Shown: positions 55,174-64,000 of the stretch, piece by piece | Position numbering within the stretch: position 1 is the first letter of the stretch | Layout: each line of letters opens with the position of its first letter | Assembly (NCBI GenBank): GCA_900471525.1 | Contig: UCEZ01000004.1 | Span: 62,001 to 126,000, forward strand | Direction of reading: 5' to 3' | Length of the DNA stretch: 64,000 nt | From: Hyphomicrobiales bacterium | Lineage (GTDB): Bacteria; Pseudomonadota; Alphaproteobacteria; Rhizobiales; Rhizobiaceae | The notes under the pieces: generated by a model | Told to the model about the DNA's origin: nothing | The model's database searches: none | Seen by the model: the letters and a program-made list of their open reading frames with translations, nothing else | Translations under genes and position numbers: made by a program

Positions 55174-55950
55174 TTAACTGCACTGGATGATCTCTGGCGC
55201 ATTGCGGCGAGAAAGACGCACTGCGGACAATTTTCCGCTGATATAGGCGCCGGTATCGACATTGATACGCGCCGGACCGATCTCGACGTTAGCCACAGGC
55301 GTGTGGCCGTGGATGGCAATGACGCCATTTGTAGCTACGCCTTTCGCGGTCGCAACGGGGCGTAGCCACAACAGGTCCGCGTCCGATTGCTCTGCGAGTG
55401 CCACGCCATCCCGAAGACCGGCATGGACAAAACAAAATCCCGGTATGCTCAGCATGGATGGCAGGGATTCGAGAAACGCGATGTGCTCGTCCGGGATACG
55501 AGACTGCAGCAGGTTCTTCAGTGCCTGGCGATTGGTGGGCAGCTTGTGCAGGCCGTAGGAATAGAGTGTCTCCAGCCCGCCGAAGTCCAGCCATCGGTGG
55601 TCGGACGAGGGGTTACGCAAGAAATCAAGCATCACCTCCTCATGATTGCCTGCAAGGCAGAAACGCTTGATGTCGGCACGCGGTTTGGTTGTCAGCCGAT
55701 CGAGGACGGATGCTGATTTTGGTCCGCGGTCCACATAGTCGCCGAGCATGATCAGCCATTTGGTGCCGTCAAGCCGGCGGCTGTCTTCGAATATCAGATC
55801 TTCCAGCCTGCCGAGAATATCGTCGCAGCCGTGCACGTCGCCGACGGCATAGATGTGGTCCGGACCGCCTTCGAAGAAGAGCTTCTGTCTTTGCGCGGGC
55901 GCTGGTGTGTCCACACCGCTGCGCAGAAAATCGAGGATGCCGCGAATCAT
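55174..55950 (-). CDS. PPP-type metallophosphoesterase
   Basis: This 258-residue protein has the calcineurin-like PPP fold with GDVHGC, GDYVDRG and GNHE metal-binding motifs and a later HGHTPV. Bacterial members of this kind are serine/threonine (or dual) phosphatases. The ATG at 55950 overlaps the stop of the polymerase gene (ATGA). Its neighbour downstream is the BY-kinase, so it may counter the kinase, though no target is known. Confidence 0.92.
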   Translation of the reverse strand: MIRGILDFLRSGVDTPAPAQRQKLFFEGGPDHIYAVGDVHGCDDILGRLEDLIFEDSRRLDGTKWLIMLGDYVDRGPKSASVLDRLTTKPRADIKRFCLAGNHEEVMLDFLRNPSSDHRWLDFGGLETLYSYGLHKLPTNRQALKNLLQSRIPDEHIAFLESLPSMLSIPGFCFVHAGLRDGVALAEQSDADLLWLRPVATAKGVATNGVIAIHGHTPVANVEIGPARINVDTGAYISGKLSAVRLSRRNAPEIIQCS

Positions 55951-57356
55951 GGCGCGTCCCTGTCGCCGATATTTCCGAGTTCGAATTGGCGTGCCCATGC
56001 TGTAGCGACAATGGCAACGAACGCAAATGTCACGGCTTCGATCTCCAGGCTGAAATCGACCAGCGAATGCACGGCACCGACGAGCACGATCCCGAGACCG
56101 CAACGCAGGAGCATTTCCTGACCCGGCGCCTTTACATAGGCTGCAGCAAGTTGAAAGAGGATGATCGCGACGATCAGCAACGGCAAGCTGCCGAAGAGCA
56201 AACCGTATTCGGCCCATAGCGCCAGATAGGTGGAATGCGCCTTGTCCCAGACAAGATCGAAGCTGACCGGCGCCTGGTGGAACAACGGATAGGCATATTC
56301 GAAACTGTTACCGCCGAAACCCAGCAGAGGACGGGTTTCGATCATGCGGACGACTTGTTCGTACAGCTGCATTCGAACGTCCGATGCTTCGCCCACCGTG
56401 CCCAGCCGCTCCAGAAAGATCGTACCGTAGCCAAGCATGCCCAGGCCAACGAAGACGGGGATGGCAAGCAGGAGAACCCAGACGCCGCTCCTGTTGCCGC
56501 CCGCCGTCCTTTTGACAAGCGTCAGAACGATGGAGGCAATCATGCCGCAGCAGGCTGCAAAAAGGCCCATACGCGAGTTCGTGGCAACAAGTGCGATCAC
56601 AAGGATCAACCAGCCGAGACCAATGGTGACGACACCGCCCTTGCCCAGATAGAGGCCGAGAACCGAGTTGTCTCCCTTTCCCGATGGCTTTTCGGTCATC
56701 CGTTCGATCATCAGGTTGATACCGAGCACGCTGCCAAAGGCGAGAAAAGTTGCAAAGGAATTGCGGTTGATGAAGCCGCCCATGGCCGAGCCGAAATACT
56801 TCCATTTCGGAATGCCGAGGATGGTATCGCCGAACTGCAGCAGAAACAGCAGCGCGATGATGGCGTGGATGACGATGGCCCAATAGATCAGATTGATGAA
56901 TGTGCGGGCGCGCTGCGGATTGCTGGTGATTTGCAGCACAAGGAAAAACAGCAGGCCATAGGTTCCCCAGCGCGTCAGCGCGAGGATCGTATCGTGCGGC
57001 GTCAGGCTGATGGTGCTGACGGCAATGACGGCGTTCGGATCCGCGACGCTGGAAACGGCCGGAGACAATGCACCCAGCGGAAGCACCTGGATGACCATAT
57101 AGACACCAAGAGCGGCAAAGAGACCGAACAGCACCGGCAGATTGCGCGGCGCGATCCGGAATCGGGCCTTGGATGCCGCCATCCGGCCGAAGAGAATGGC
57201 CCCGCAGAGCGAGATCAACATGGACCACAACAGCCAGAAGGACGGCTTGGTGCTGCCAAAGGCAAAAGGCGAGAGGAACACGACAAGAAGGATCGGCCAC
57301 ATCATCTGATTGTTCAACCGGAAGCGTTCCGAGTGATAGCGTGTCGTTTTTTTCAT
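55947..57356 (-). CDS. O-antigen ligase/Wzy-like polymerase
   Basis: This 469-residue inner-membrane protein has about 10-12 TM helices and the O-antigen ligase/polymerase (Wzy_C/WaaL) signature: a large periplasmic loop with SDVRMQLYEQVVRMIETRPLLGFGGNSFEYAYP and HSTYLALWAEYG. It could join or polymerise polysaccharide repeats. Its stop overlaps the phosphatase start, so both are translated together. Confidence 0.88.
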   Translation of the reverse strand: MKKTTRYHSERFRLNNQMMWPILLVVFLSPFAFGSTKPSFWLLWSMLISLCGAILFGRMAASKARFRIAPRNLPVLFGLFAALGVYMVIQVLPLGALSPAVSSVADPNAVIAVSTISLTPHDTILALTRWGTYGLLFFLVLQITSNPQRARTFINLIYWAIVIHAIIALLFLLQFGDTILGIPKWKYFGSAMGGFINRNSFATFLAFGSVLGINLMIERMTEKPSGKGDNSVLGLYLGKGGVVTIGLGWLILVIALVATNSRMGLFAACCGMIASIVLTLVKRTAGGNRSGVWVLLLAIPVFVGLGMLGYGTIFLERLGTVGEASDVRMQLYEQVVRMIETRPLLGFGGNSFEYAYPLFHQAPVSFDLVWDKAHSTYLALWAEYGLLFGSLPLLIVAIILFQLAAAYVKAPGQEMLLRCGLGIVLVGAVHSLVDFSLEIEAVTFAFVAIVATAWARQFELGNIGDRDAP

Positions 57357-57474
57357 CGTCTCAGGCCTGCTATTCTCGCGTCGGCACGAAGATTTCCATG
57401 CAATTCTTCGGCTTCATTGTCTCGGGCAGCCCCGATTTTCGATCGCCATATGGGGCAACGAGCAAGAATCCGGA

Positions 57475-58140
57475 TCATCCTTTGCCCATCGATTTCTTGA
57501 CGCTTTTCAGGAAGACGATCTGCCGTTCCTGGGGCATCCGCTCAACGATCGCCGTGATCCGCGCCCGGAAATCCGGATTGGAAATATAGCGTTGCGCGAT
57601 GAGGCGAACGCCCTTCTCGCTGCTGGCAAGCAGGCGCAGATCAGCCTCTTCCGATGTCACGGACCGCGCGCTCAGCTGCGTCAGATAGGTTTCCGCCAGG
57701 TTGACGCGAAACCGGGCGATCCATTGCTCGTTGGGTCCCGTCAGCTGCGATTGTTGCAGGGCCACGTTAAAGTCGTCATTGGCGAGCAGTCGGGCGGATG
57801 CCGCCGCGCGAACGAGCCAGGCAAACGAATCCGTCGGTGTCGTCTTGACGATATCCGAGGCGCGGTCGGCGCATTTTGAAACCACGCTCCGAACAGCTTC
57901 GTCGACCATATCAATGCCGCCATAGCCGAGCACTATGTGAAAACAATCCGTCATCACCAGCAGCTTGGAATAGGAGGAGAGGCCGAAATCGAAGTCTTCG
58001 CCGGCGAATTCGTCCGCGACAAGCACTTCTTTGATCGGTTTTGTCAGAAAAGGTGCGAGTTCACGCCACAAGCCGTAGCCACTTGCCATTGAAAACAACA
58101 AGCAGCACAGCATTGCGATCCATTTTCGCTGCTTTATCAT
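57475..58140 (-). CDS. Unknown helical exported protein in the polysaccharide cluster
   Basis: This 221-residue protein has an N-terminal hydrophobic anchor (about residues 7-26, WIAMLCCLLFSMASGYGLW). The rest is alpha-helical, possibly TPR-like (DSFAWLVRAAASARLLANDDFNVALQQSQL...). I do not recognise a named family. It lies 118 bp upstream of the polymerase gene and is probably part of the same process. Confidence 0.7.
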   Translation of the reverse strand: MIKQRKWIAMLCCLLFSMASGYGLWRELAPFLTKPIKEVLVADEFAGEDFDFGLSSYSKLLVMTDCFHIVLGYGGIDMVDEAVRSVVSKCADRASDIVKTTPTDSFAWLVRAAASARLLANDDFNVALQQSQLTGPNEQWIARFRVNLAETYLTQLSARSVTSEEADLRLLASSEKGVRLIAQRYISNPDFRARITAIVERMPQERQIVFLKSVKKSMGKG

Positions 58141-58448
58141 GCTGGGCCGTTACTGGCGAGCTCTGCTCGACAAGCTGGTTTCCTTGGCGGCTGAAACCGG
58201 TGTTTGCTAAAAAAAATCATTTCTACCGCTCAGATTTGTTTCTCAATCGCGCAAGGCGATGTCCAAGGCAACTGGAAAACAATATTCCCTCACCTTGAAG
58301 TATCAAGCGTAAGTTAAATCAACCATAACCAGATGCGATCTGCTTCGCGTCAAAAGAGAACATCGTCGGATCGACCGAAGCGCAGCCAACAGGCAACGCA
58401 AAAAGCGCCCCTATAGGGGCGCTCTTACAACAAGAGGCATATGGCAGA
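58141..58448. other. Intergenic region with strong hairpin
   Basis: This 308-bp stretch separates two leftward genes. It contains the 20-base palindrome described as the terminator of the 58.4-kb gene and otherwise no gene. Confidence 0.5.
58397..58421 (-). terminator. Terminator of the Ala-rich secreted protein gene
   Basis: AGCGCCCCTATAGGGGCGCT is a perfect palindrome followed on the leftward strand by TTTTT. It lies 27 bp after the stop. Confidence 0.93.
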
Positions 58449-58907
58449 TCAGCTGGCCGAGCTATTGCCGAGGCCATCATCTTCACCGGCGCCAGGGCCA
58501 GCGGCAGGACCGAAGCCAGTATCGCCCAGAGCAGCAGTTGCTTCACCGGGGGTACCTGCTGCAAGAGCAGCAACGACCTGGTCAACGAATGGCACGGCAG
58601 CGGCGGCAGCCGGGCTGAGGCCGGCCTTGGCGTCAGCGGCAACGCTGCTGAGTGCGACCGAAATTTCCGGGTTGGCAATGGCGAGCGCACCGATCGACTT
58701 GACCAAAGCGAGCAGCAGCTTGTCCTTTGCGGGGCCTGCTGGCATCGCGCTGATTTCAGCTGCGATACTCTGAGCCTGCTCTACGCATGCGCCCGAGCAG
58801 CTGGCGAGACCGGAAACTGTCGAAGCAGACGGCGCGGCCTGCGCCGGTACGAATGAGAGGGAAGCGCAAAGCGCAAGAGTCGAAATTAGCAAAGACCGTT
58901 TGAACAT
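58449..58907 (-). CDS. Secreted Ala/Gly-rich protein, unknown function
   Basis: This 152-residue protein has a Sec signal peptide (about residues 1-25, ending PAQAA). The mature part is rich in A, G and S with two Cys (CSGAC). The C-terminal ~35 residues are disordered and acidic (GPGAGEDDGLGNSSAS). It has its own promoter and terminator, so it is probably well expressed. No function is known to me; a role at the cell surface or in the matrix is possible. Confidence 0.8.
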   Translation of the reverse strand: MFKRSLLISTLALCASLSFVPAQAAPSASTVSGLASCSGACVEQAQSIAAEISAMPAGPAKDKLLLALVKSIGALAIANPEISVALSSVAADAKAGLSPAAAAAVPFVDQVVAALAAGTPGEATAALGDTGFGPAAGPGAGEDDGLGNSSAS

Positions 58908-58973
58908 TATGAACCCCTTTGAAAAATGGATTGGACTTGGGAACCCTCTCCGAAATTAAATATATGCTAACCA

Positions 58974-59002
58974 CATTAGGAATTTCTTATGACTTCTGTC
59001 AA
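58974..59002 (-). promoter_or_regulatory. Sigma70-type promoter of the Ala-rich protein gene
   Basis: On the leftward strand TTGACA (59002-58997) is separated by 17 bases from CTAATG (58979-58974). The -35 is preceded by CC, so it reads CCTTGACA as in rhizobial promoters. The start codon is 66 bp downstream. Confidence 0.6.
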
Positions 59003-59187
59003 GGATGAATCCGGATAAGGATCGGATACGGCTGACAAATTGCCTTCGAAAGCCGGGAAACTGTGCATTGCAGCAACTAAAATGTGTGCAGTGCGGTGTC
59101 CCTCGACCGGCCGCAACATGGCCACAGCCTTTCCACGGCGTCAAATACTTTGGGCATATATGCTTAAAGGCGGGCGGCGCACCCGTC

Positions 59188-60192
59188 TCAAGCCGTCGCC
59201 ATTTCGGCGCGATACCACTCGACGAATCGCCTTACGCCTTCTTCCACCGAGATGGACGGCCTAAAGCTGGTCAGCGCGTTCAGAAGCTCAGGCGCGGCAA
59301 ACGTTCTCGGGACGTCGCCCTGCTGCATCGGCAGCATGGTACGGATGGCGGGACGGCCAACGGCAGCTTCCACCGTCTCGACGAAGCGCATCAACTCCAC
59401 CGGCTGCCCGCCGCCGACATTGACGACGCGGAACGGTGCGTGGCGTGACAGGGTATCGATCCCGTCGACGCGGTTTTCGTCCGCCGGCACGACGCTCATC
59501 AGCCGGACGATGCCTTCGACAAGATCGTCGATATAAGTGAAGTCGCGGCTCATGCGGCCTTCGCCGTATATTTCGATCGGCCGGTCGTTGAGGATGCAAT
59601 CGACGAACTTGAACAGCGCCATGTCCGGGCGGCCCCAAGGGCCGTAGACCGTGAAGAAGCGGAAGGCCGTTGTCGGGATGCCGTAGAGATGCGCGTAGCT
59701 GTGCGCCATCAGCTCTGCCGATTTCTTAGTGGCGGCATAGAGCGTCATCGGCTCGTCGGCCCGGTCGGTCTCGGCAAACGGAATTTTCTCGTTGGCGCCG
59801 TAGATCGAGGAGGTGGAGGCAAGCAGCAGATGTTTCGGCTGTACTGCCTTGGCCAATTCCAGAACGTTCCAGGAGCCGGTCAGGTTGGAATCGACATAAG
59901 CCTTGGGGTTTTCAAGGCTATAGCGCACGCCGGCTTGGGCCGCGAGATGGACGATGACGTCGGGTTCGCCGATTTCGGCGGCTTTTTCCAGCGCATTCTT
60001 GTCCTCCAGCATGCCGATCACGGGCCGGAAGCCGTTCGAGCGGGCGAGAATGGCATGGCGCCGTTCCTTCAGCCGGACATCGTAATAGGGCGTCATGCCA
60101 TCGAAGCCAGTGACGAAGTGGCCGTCGTCGAGCAGCCGCTTGGCCAGATGAAACCCGATGAAACCTGCCGTTCCGGTGATCAGATAGCGCAT
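59188..60192 (-). CDS. lpsL: UDP-glucuronate 4-epimerase
   Basis: LpsL interconverts UDP-glucuronate and UDP-galacturonate, which feed lipopolysaccharide core and capsular polysaccharides of rhizobia. The 334 residues have the Rossmann motif [11 protein letters not shown], the catalytic [10 protein letters not shown] (Tyr/Lys) and the preceding Ser in [14 protein letters not shown] lies just before the ATG at 60192. It follows rkpK (50 bp) in the known rkpK-lpsL order. Confidence 0.95.
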   Translation of the reverse strand: MRYLITGTAGFIGFHLAKRLLDDGHFVTGFDGMTPYYDVRLKERRHAILARSNGFRPVIGMLEDKNALEKAAEIGEPDVIVHLAAQAGVRYSLENPKAYVDSNLTGSWNVLELAKAVQPKHLLLASTSSIYGANEKIPFAETDRADEPMTLYAATKKSAELMAHSYAHLYGIPTTAFRFFTVYGPWGRPDMALFKFVDCILNDRPIEIYGEGRMSRDFTYIDDLVEGIVRLMSVVPADENRVDGIDTLSRHAPFRVVNVGGGQPVELMRFVETVEAAVGRPAIRTMLPMQQGDVPRTFAAPELLNALTSFRPSISVEEGVRRFVEWYRAEMATA

Positions 60193-60242
60193 ATCGGCTC
60201 CTTGATTGTCCTGCCCGCTGTGGATCGAGATATTACCGCGGC

Positions 60243-61550
60243 TTACTCCGGCCGTCCGATGCTGGTGTAGCTGAAGCCATGTTTGGTGACCTCGCCGGGC
60301 TGGTAGATGTTTCTGAGATCGACGAGGAGCGGCGTGTTCATCAAGGTCTTCAGGCGATCGAGATTGAGGGCGCGAAATTCGTTCCATTCGGTGACGATCA
60401 CCAGGGCATCGGCGCCCTCCGCCGCCTTGTAGGGGCTATCGGCATAGGCGATACCGTCGATCACGTGCCTTGCATTCTCCATGCCTTCCGGATCGTAGCC
60501 GGTGACGATTGCGCCGGCGTCGGTGAGCGCCTGTATGACGGCGATTGCCGGGCTGTCGCGCATGTCGTCGGTGTTGGGCTTGAAGGTGAGGCCGAGCACC
60601 GCGACCTTCTTGCCGCGCACCTCGCCGCCGGCGGCCGCGATGACTTTGCGGCCCATGGCCCGCTTGCGGTTGTCGTTGACGGAAACGACGGTCTCGATCA
60701 GGCGGACAGGACTGTCGTGGTCCTGCGCGGTCTTGACCAGGGCCAGCGTGTCCTTCGGAAAGCACGAACCGCCATAGCCGGGGCCGGCATGCAGAAATTT
60801 GGCACCGATGCGGCCATCGAGGCCGATGCCGCGGGCGACTTCCTGGACGTTAGCGCCTACCTTTTCGCAAAGATCAGCCATCTCGTTGATGAAGGTGATC
60901 TTCATGGCGAGGAAGGCGTTTCCGGCGTATTTGATCAGTTCGGAGGTGCGCCGCGTGGTGAAGAGCAGCGGTGACTGGTTGAGATAGAGCGGCCGGTAGA
61001 CCTCGGTCATCACGCCGCGGGCGCGCTCGTCATTGAGCCCGATGACGATGCGGTCAGGCCGCTTGAAGTCATCAATCGCGGCACCTTCGCGCAAAAATTC
61101 CGGATTGGAAACGACTGCGATGTCGGCCTCCGGATTGGTCTCGCGCATGATCCGCTCGACCTCGTCGCCGGTGCCGACCGGGACGGTCGACTTGGTGACG
61201 ATGACGGTGAAGCCGGTGATGTGGGCGGCGATCTCGCGGGCAGCATCATAGACGTAAGTGAGGTCGGCATGACCATCGCCGCGCCGCGACGGCGTGCCGA
61301 CGGCGATGAAGATCACGTCGCTCTGCGAGACGCTGGTGGCAAGATCCGTGGTGAAGCTCAGGCGTCCATCCTTGACGTTATCGGCCACCAGCTGCTCAAG
61401 GCCGGGCTCGAAAATCGGGATACGGCCGGCAAGCAATGCCTCGATCTTGCTCGCGTCCTTGTCGATGCAGACGACCTCATGGCCGAAATCGGCAAAACAA
61501 ACGCCGGAAACAAGCCCGACATAACCGGCACCGATCATCGTGATTTTCAT
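60243..61550 (-). CDS. rkpK: UDP-glucose 6-dehydrogenase
   Basis: This enzyme oxidises UDP-glucose to UDP-glucuronate with two NAD+. The 435 residues show the [10 protein letters not shown] cofactor motif and the catalytic Cys in [10 protein letters not shown] (about residue 260). The C-terminal domain has [22 protein letters not shown] precedes the ATG at 61550. lpsL is directly downstream, so the two supply uronic-acid nucleotide sugars for the polysaccharide cluster. Confidence 0.96.
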   Translation of the reverse strand: MKITMIGAGYVGLVSGVCFADFGHEVVCIDKDASKIEALLAGRIPIFEPGLEQLVADNVKDGRLSFTTDLATSVSQSDVIFIAVGTPSRRGDGHADLTYVYDAAREIAAHITGFTVIVTKSTVPVGTGDEVERIMRETNPEADIAVVSNPEFLREGAAIDDFKRPDRIVIGLNDERARGVMTEVYRPLYLNQSPLLFTTRRTSELIKYAGNAFLAMKITFINEMADLCEKVGANVQEVARGIGLDGRIGAKFLHAGPGYGGSCFPKDTLALVKTAQDHDSPVRLIETVVSVNDNRKRAMGRKVIAAAGGEVRGKKVAVLGLTFKPNTDDMRDSPAIAVIQALTDAGAIVTGYDPEGMENARHVIDGIAYADSPYKAAEGADALVIVTEWNEFRALNLDRLKTLMNTPLLVDLRNIYQPGEVTKHGFSYTSIGRPE

Positions 61551-61680
61551 GGCACACTCCAGAATGACATCGCACGCGCACATCCGTTTTCATGCCGGTT
61601 CTTAAGTGCGCACGTGGCGGCATCCATAGTCAAACGCGCGCGCCTTGCCAATGCCGGATGTAAAACTGGCCGCCGTCGAT

Positions 61681-62109
61681 CTATCCGGAAACCGTTGTCT
61701 TGAAATCGGGATTGCCGCGGATCGTGTTGCTGACGGTGCAGATTTCATCCTCCGCGGCATGCGCGATGGCGCGACGCGTGTCGTCATCGATATCGCCCTT
61801 GATCGTGAAGGCGATGTTGAATGTCTGAACCCGCGAAAGACCTTCGGTGGCCTTTTCGCCAGTGACTTCCGCGGTGATTTCGCTCAGCTTGTCGAGGACG
61901 CCCATCTGGTGCGCGGCGATGCGGGCACTCATGGTCAGGCAGGCGGACAGCGATGCGTAAAGCAGGTCGAGCGGGTTGAATCCCGGCTGTGATGGGCCTG
62001 TGACGATATGAATTTCGCCCCTTGTCGCTGATGTGATGTGGGGGAATCCGGTCCGGCCCAGAACGGCAGAAGCGCCCGTTGGCCGCGATTTCGTCTTCAA
62101 TTCTGCCAT
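61681..62109 (-). CDS. OsmC-family peroxide-reducing protein
   Basis: This 142-residue protein has the OsmC/Ohr fold with GFNPLDLLYASLSACLTMSARIAA (Cys59-like position) and a later EEICTVSNTIRGNPDF (second Cys). Family members reduce organic hydroperoxides with paired Cys. It has no signal peptide. The gene is single and divergent from metQ. Confidence 0.92.
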   Translation of the reverse strand: MAELKTKSRPTGASAVLGRTGFPHITSATRGEIHIVTGPSQPGFNPLDLLYASLSACLTMSARIAAHQMGVLDKLSEITAEVTGEKATEGLSRVQTFNIAFTIKGDIDDDTRRAIAHAAEDEICTVSNTIRGNPDFKTTVSG

Positions 62110-62381
62110 TTCATCCTCGCGCAGCGTGCCGAAACATCATTCCGACATGGAATTTTCCCGCATTGGAAGCAATACCAACGTCGGTGAAAAGTCTGAAAAT
62201 CGGCTAGGGAAATTAGTCTACGATTTTTATAGAAATTTGTGTCCGGAAATCGCCGAACCATTGCAAGACTATTCCGGCGCGTCATCCGATAAGAGGCATT
62301 CGTGCTTCGCTGCTCGCGATTGTTTTTGCGATAACTCTCCCACTCCGGGGCTTCGCCTCATTAGACAGGACGGGACAGACA

Positions 62382-63215
62382 ATGACGAAAAAGACCATCT
62401 TTCACACCCTTTCGCGCCGCGCGGCCCTGACCGCTCTTGCCGTTTCCGCAGCAGCAATCGCCGGCTTTGCCGCGCCGTCGGCAAGCTTTGCCGAAGACAA
62501 GTCGATCAAGGTCGGCATTATCAGCGGCGAGGACGAGGATGTCTGGCGCGTCGTGACGGCGGAAGCGGCCAAGCAGGGCCTGACCATCGAAACCGTTGTT
62601 TTCAATGATTATACCCAGCCGAACGAAGCGCTGGAACGCGGCGAAGTCGATGCCAATGCCTTCCAGCATCAGCCCTATCTTGACAACCAGATCAAGCAGC
62701 ACGGCTACCACATCGTCAAGGTCGGCTATACCGGCGTCTGGCCGATCGGCCTTTACACCAAGAAGTTCAAGACCGTCGCCGAGTTGCCGGAAGGCGCGGT
62801 GATCGGCGTGCCGAACGATCCGTCGAACGAGGGTCGGGCGCTGCGTGTCCTGCAGAACGAGGGCATCATCAAGCTCAAGGATGGTACCGGAATCCTGGCG
62901 ACGATCGCCGATATCGTCGAAAATCCAAAGAAGGTCGAGATCAAGGAGCTCGACGCGGGCGTCGTCGGCCGCGCAATCGAGGATCTCGATGCTGCCGTCG
63001 TCAACACCGACTGGGCCCTGAAAAGCGGCCTTTCGCCGGCAGACCGTATCGCGCAGGAGCCGGTCGAGGACAATCCTTACCGCAACTTCATCGCGGTGAA
63101 GCAGGGTAGCGAGAACGAAGCCTGGGTGAAGACGCTGGTTTCCTCCTATCAGAACGATGCCGTCAAGGCCGAGTTCGATAAGGTCTACAAGGGCACCGGC
63201 ATCAGCGCCTATTGA
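62382..63215 (+). CDS. metQ: MetQ/NlpA-family methionine-binding protein
   Basis: This 277-residue protein is the substrate-binding component of a methionine ABC importer. The twin-Arg-like SRRAALTAL precedes the hydrophobic region and the cut is predicted near SFA. No lipobox Cys is present, unlike the enterobacterial lipoprotein MetQ. The NlpA core has FNDYTQPNEALERGEVDANAFQHQPYLD. metN starts 115 bp downstream. Confidence 0.93.
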   Translation: MTKKTIFHTLSRRAALTALAVSAAAIAGFAAPSASFAEDKSIKVGIISGEDEDVWRVVTAEAAKQGLTIETVVFNDYTQPNEALERGEVDANAFQHQPYLDNQIKQHGYHIVKVGYTGVWPIGLYTKKFKTVAELPEGAVIGVPNDPSNEGRALRVLQNEGIIKLKDGTGILATIADIVENPKKVEIKELDAGVVGRAIEDLDAAVVNTDWALKSGLSPADRIAQEPVEDNPYRNFIAVKQGSENEAWVKTLVSSYQNDAVKAEFDKVYKGTGISAY

Positions 63216-63253
63216 TCGCCATCCGCGCCCAGAATTGAGTGCTGCAAAACCGG

Positions 63254-63287
63254 GCGGCTCTGGCATTCGTTTGCCAGGGCCGCTTTA
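63254..63287 (+). terminator. metQ-metN intercistronic hairpin
   Basis: GCGGCTCTGGCA pairs with TGCCAGGGCCGC (one G-U pair), loop of 6, followed by TTTA. It may protect metQ mRNA or partly terminate, making more MetQ than MetN. Confidence 0.6.
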
Positions 63288-63330
63288 GGTATTCATGGCG
63301 CCGCTGAAAACTAAAAACGAAGGACAAGGC

Positions 63331-64000
63331 ATGAATTCTTTTGTTTCCGCGTCGACGATCGCGGCCCCGTCGGGGGAGGGCCTCGAAGAGGTCGTCCGCC
63401 TTGCGAATGTAAAGCGCCGCTTCGGAACGACGCCGGCACTCGATGGTGTCTCTCTGACTGTCCACAAGGGCGAGATCCTCGGCATCATCGGCCGCAGCGG
63501 CGCCGGAAAGTCGACGCTGATCCGCTGCCTGAATGGTTTGGAGCAGGCTGACAGCGGCGAAATCCACATCGAAGGCCGCAATATTACCGGCCTGTCGGAA
63601 AAGGAACTGCAGCCGCTTCGCCGCCGCATCGGCATGATCTTCCAGCATTTCAACCTGCTGTCGGCGAAGACCGTCGAAGAAAACGTCGCTCTGCCGTTGA
63701 AGATCGAAGGCCTCGGCAAGGCCGAGCGCCTGAAGCGCGCCGGCGAACTGCTCGAACTCGTCGGGCTGTCCGACAAGGCCAAGGCCTTTCCATCCGCACT
63801 GTCAGGCGGCCAGAAACAGCGCGTCGGCATCGCTCGGGCGCTCGCCGCCCGGCCCGCACTGCTGTTGTCCGACGAGGCCACGTCGGCGCTCGACCCGGAA
63901 ACGACGCGGTCGATCCTGGCGCTCTTGAAGGACATCAACCGCAAGCTCGGCCTGACGATCCTGCTCATCACCCACGAGATGGAAGTGGTGCGTAGCGTCG
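63331..64000 (+). CDS. metN: Methionine ABC transporter ATP-binding protein (3' end outside window)
   Basis: This is the ATPase of the MetNIQ importer. The 223 visible residues include Walker A (GRSGAGKST), the Q-loop IFQHFNLL, the signature LSGGQKQR and Walker B ([12 protein letters not shown]), with the H-loop THEMEVV. The C-terminal ACT-like regulatory domain is beyond the window end. It has an N-terminal extension of about 20 residues before the first strand. AAGGACAAGGC precedes the ATG. Confidence 0.95.
   Translation, partial: MNSFVSASTIAAPSGEGLEEVVRLANVKRRFGTTPALDGVSLTVHKGEILGIIGRSGAGKSTLIRCLNGLEQADSGEIHIEGRNITGLSEKELQPLRRRIGMIFQHFNLLSAKTVEENVALPLKIEGLGKAERLKRAGELLELVGLSDKAKAFPSALSGGQKQRVGIARALAARPALLLSDEATSALDPETTRSILALLKDINRKLGLTILLITHEMEVVRSV

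Noticed and set aside
62110..62381. SAM riboswitch upstream of metQ
   Set aside because: The methionine importer made this likely, but I did not find the conserved SAM-II or SAM-I core by eye.

Overview
The window is chromosomal DNA of an alphaproteobacterium of the order Hyphomicrobiales (Rhizobiales), most likely family Rhizobiaceae (Rhizobium/Agrobacterium/Neorhizobium-like). The evidence is the high GC content, the irr gene divergent from fabA-fabB-fabI, a membrane-bound ferritin (MbfA) behind an Irr-type ICE box, the rkpK-lpsL pair for UDP-glucuronate/galacturonate, an HWE-type histidine kinase, and CtrA-type TTAA-N7-TTAAC promoter boxes. Gene density is high and most of the sequence is core genome. 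I see no rRNA, tRNA, CRISPR array or intact insertion sequence.

Layout. 1-2.7 kb: the truncated end of a TetA-like MFS exporter, a 610-bp gap and an orphan gene with a nuclease-like motif. 2.7-8.2 kb: a leftward translation block, infC (ATT start), rpmI, rplT, pheS, a small GFA-family gene and pheT. 8.4-15.8 kb: hydrolase, transglutaminase-like protease under a probable CtrA site, mbfA, a papain-like amidase, cyclopropane synthase, an EamA exporter and two small envelope genes. 15.8-18.7 kb: efp divergent from epmA-epmB, so EF-P sits beside its two lysine-modifying enzymes. 18.7-25.7 kb: LuxR-type regulator, OmpA-like lipoprotein, a Cys-rich secreted protein, an XRE-cupin/GNAT pair, an MFS transporter and a GH114-RTX secreted enzyme. 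25.8-27.7 kb: lepA.

27.7-31.3 kb is the most accessory-looking part. It holds small genes (winged-helix-like, HTH-like, DUF2188, an orphan CcdA antitoxin behind a perfect 15-bp inverted repeat, a duplicated DUF1508 protein), then an HxlR regulator divergent from a monooxygenase-like gene, and a second GFA gene. 31.4-44.2 kb returns to core functions: pentapeptide protein, glutamine amidotransferase, rbfA, an unknown gene, truB, HWE kinase, SH3 protein, rpsO, pnp, an RsmC-like methyltransferase, hicAB and htpG. 44.3-49.2 kb: fabA-fabB-fabI, irr, a TRIC-type channel and a YdcF-like protein. 49.3-52.6 kb: TMEM43-like protein, a FAH-family enzyme and a second transglutaminase-like protein.

52.9-61.6 kb is an exopolysaccharide/envelope locus, all leftward. 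It has a Wzz/BY-tyrosine-kinase copolymerase, a PPP-type phosphatase translationally coupled to an O-antigen-ligase/Wzy-like polymerase, an unknown helical protein, a secreted Ala-rich protein, and lpsL with rkpK for the uronic-acid nucleotide sugars. The window ends with an OsmC protein and the start of a methionine ABC importer (metQ, partial metN).

The strongest candidates for something undescribed are the nuclease-like orphan at 1.55 kb, the orphan ccdA with its palindrome, the GH114-RTX fusion, the kinase/phosphatase/polymerase locus and several sharply defined palindromes.
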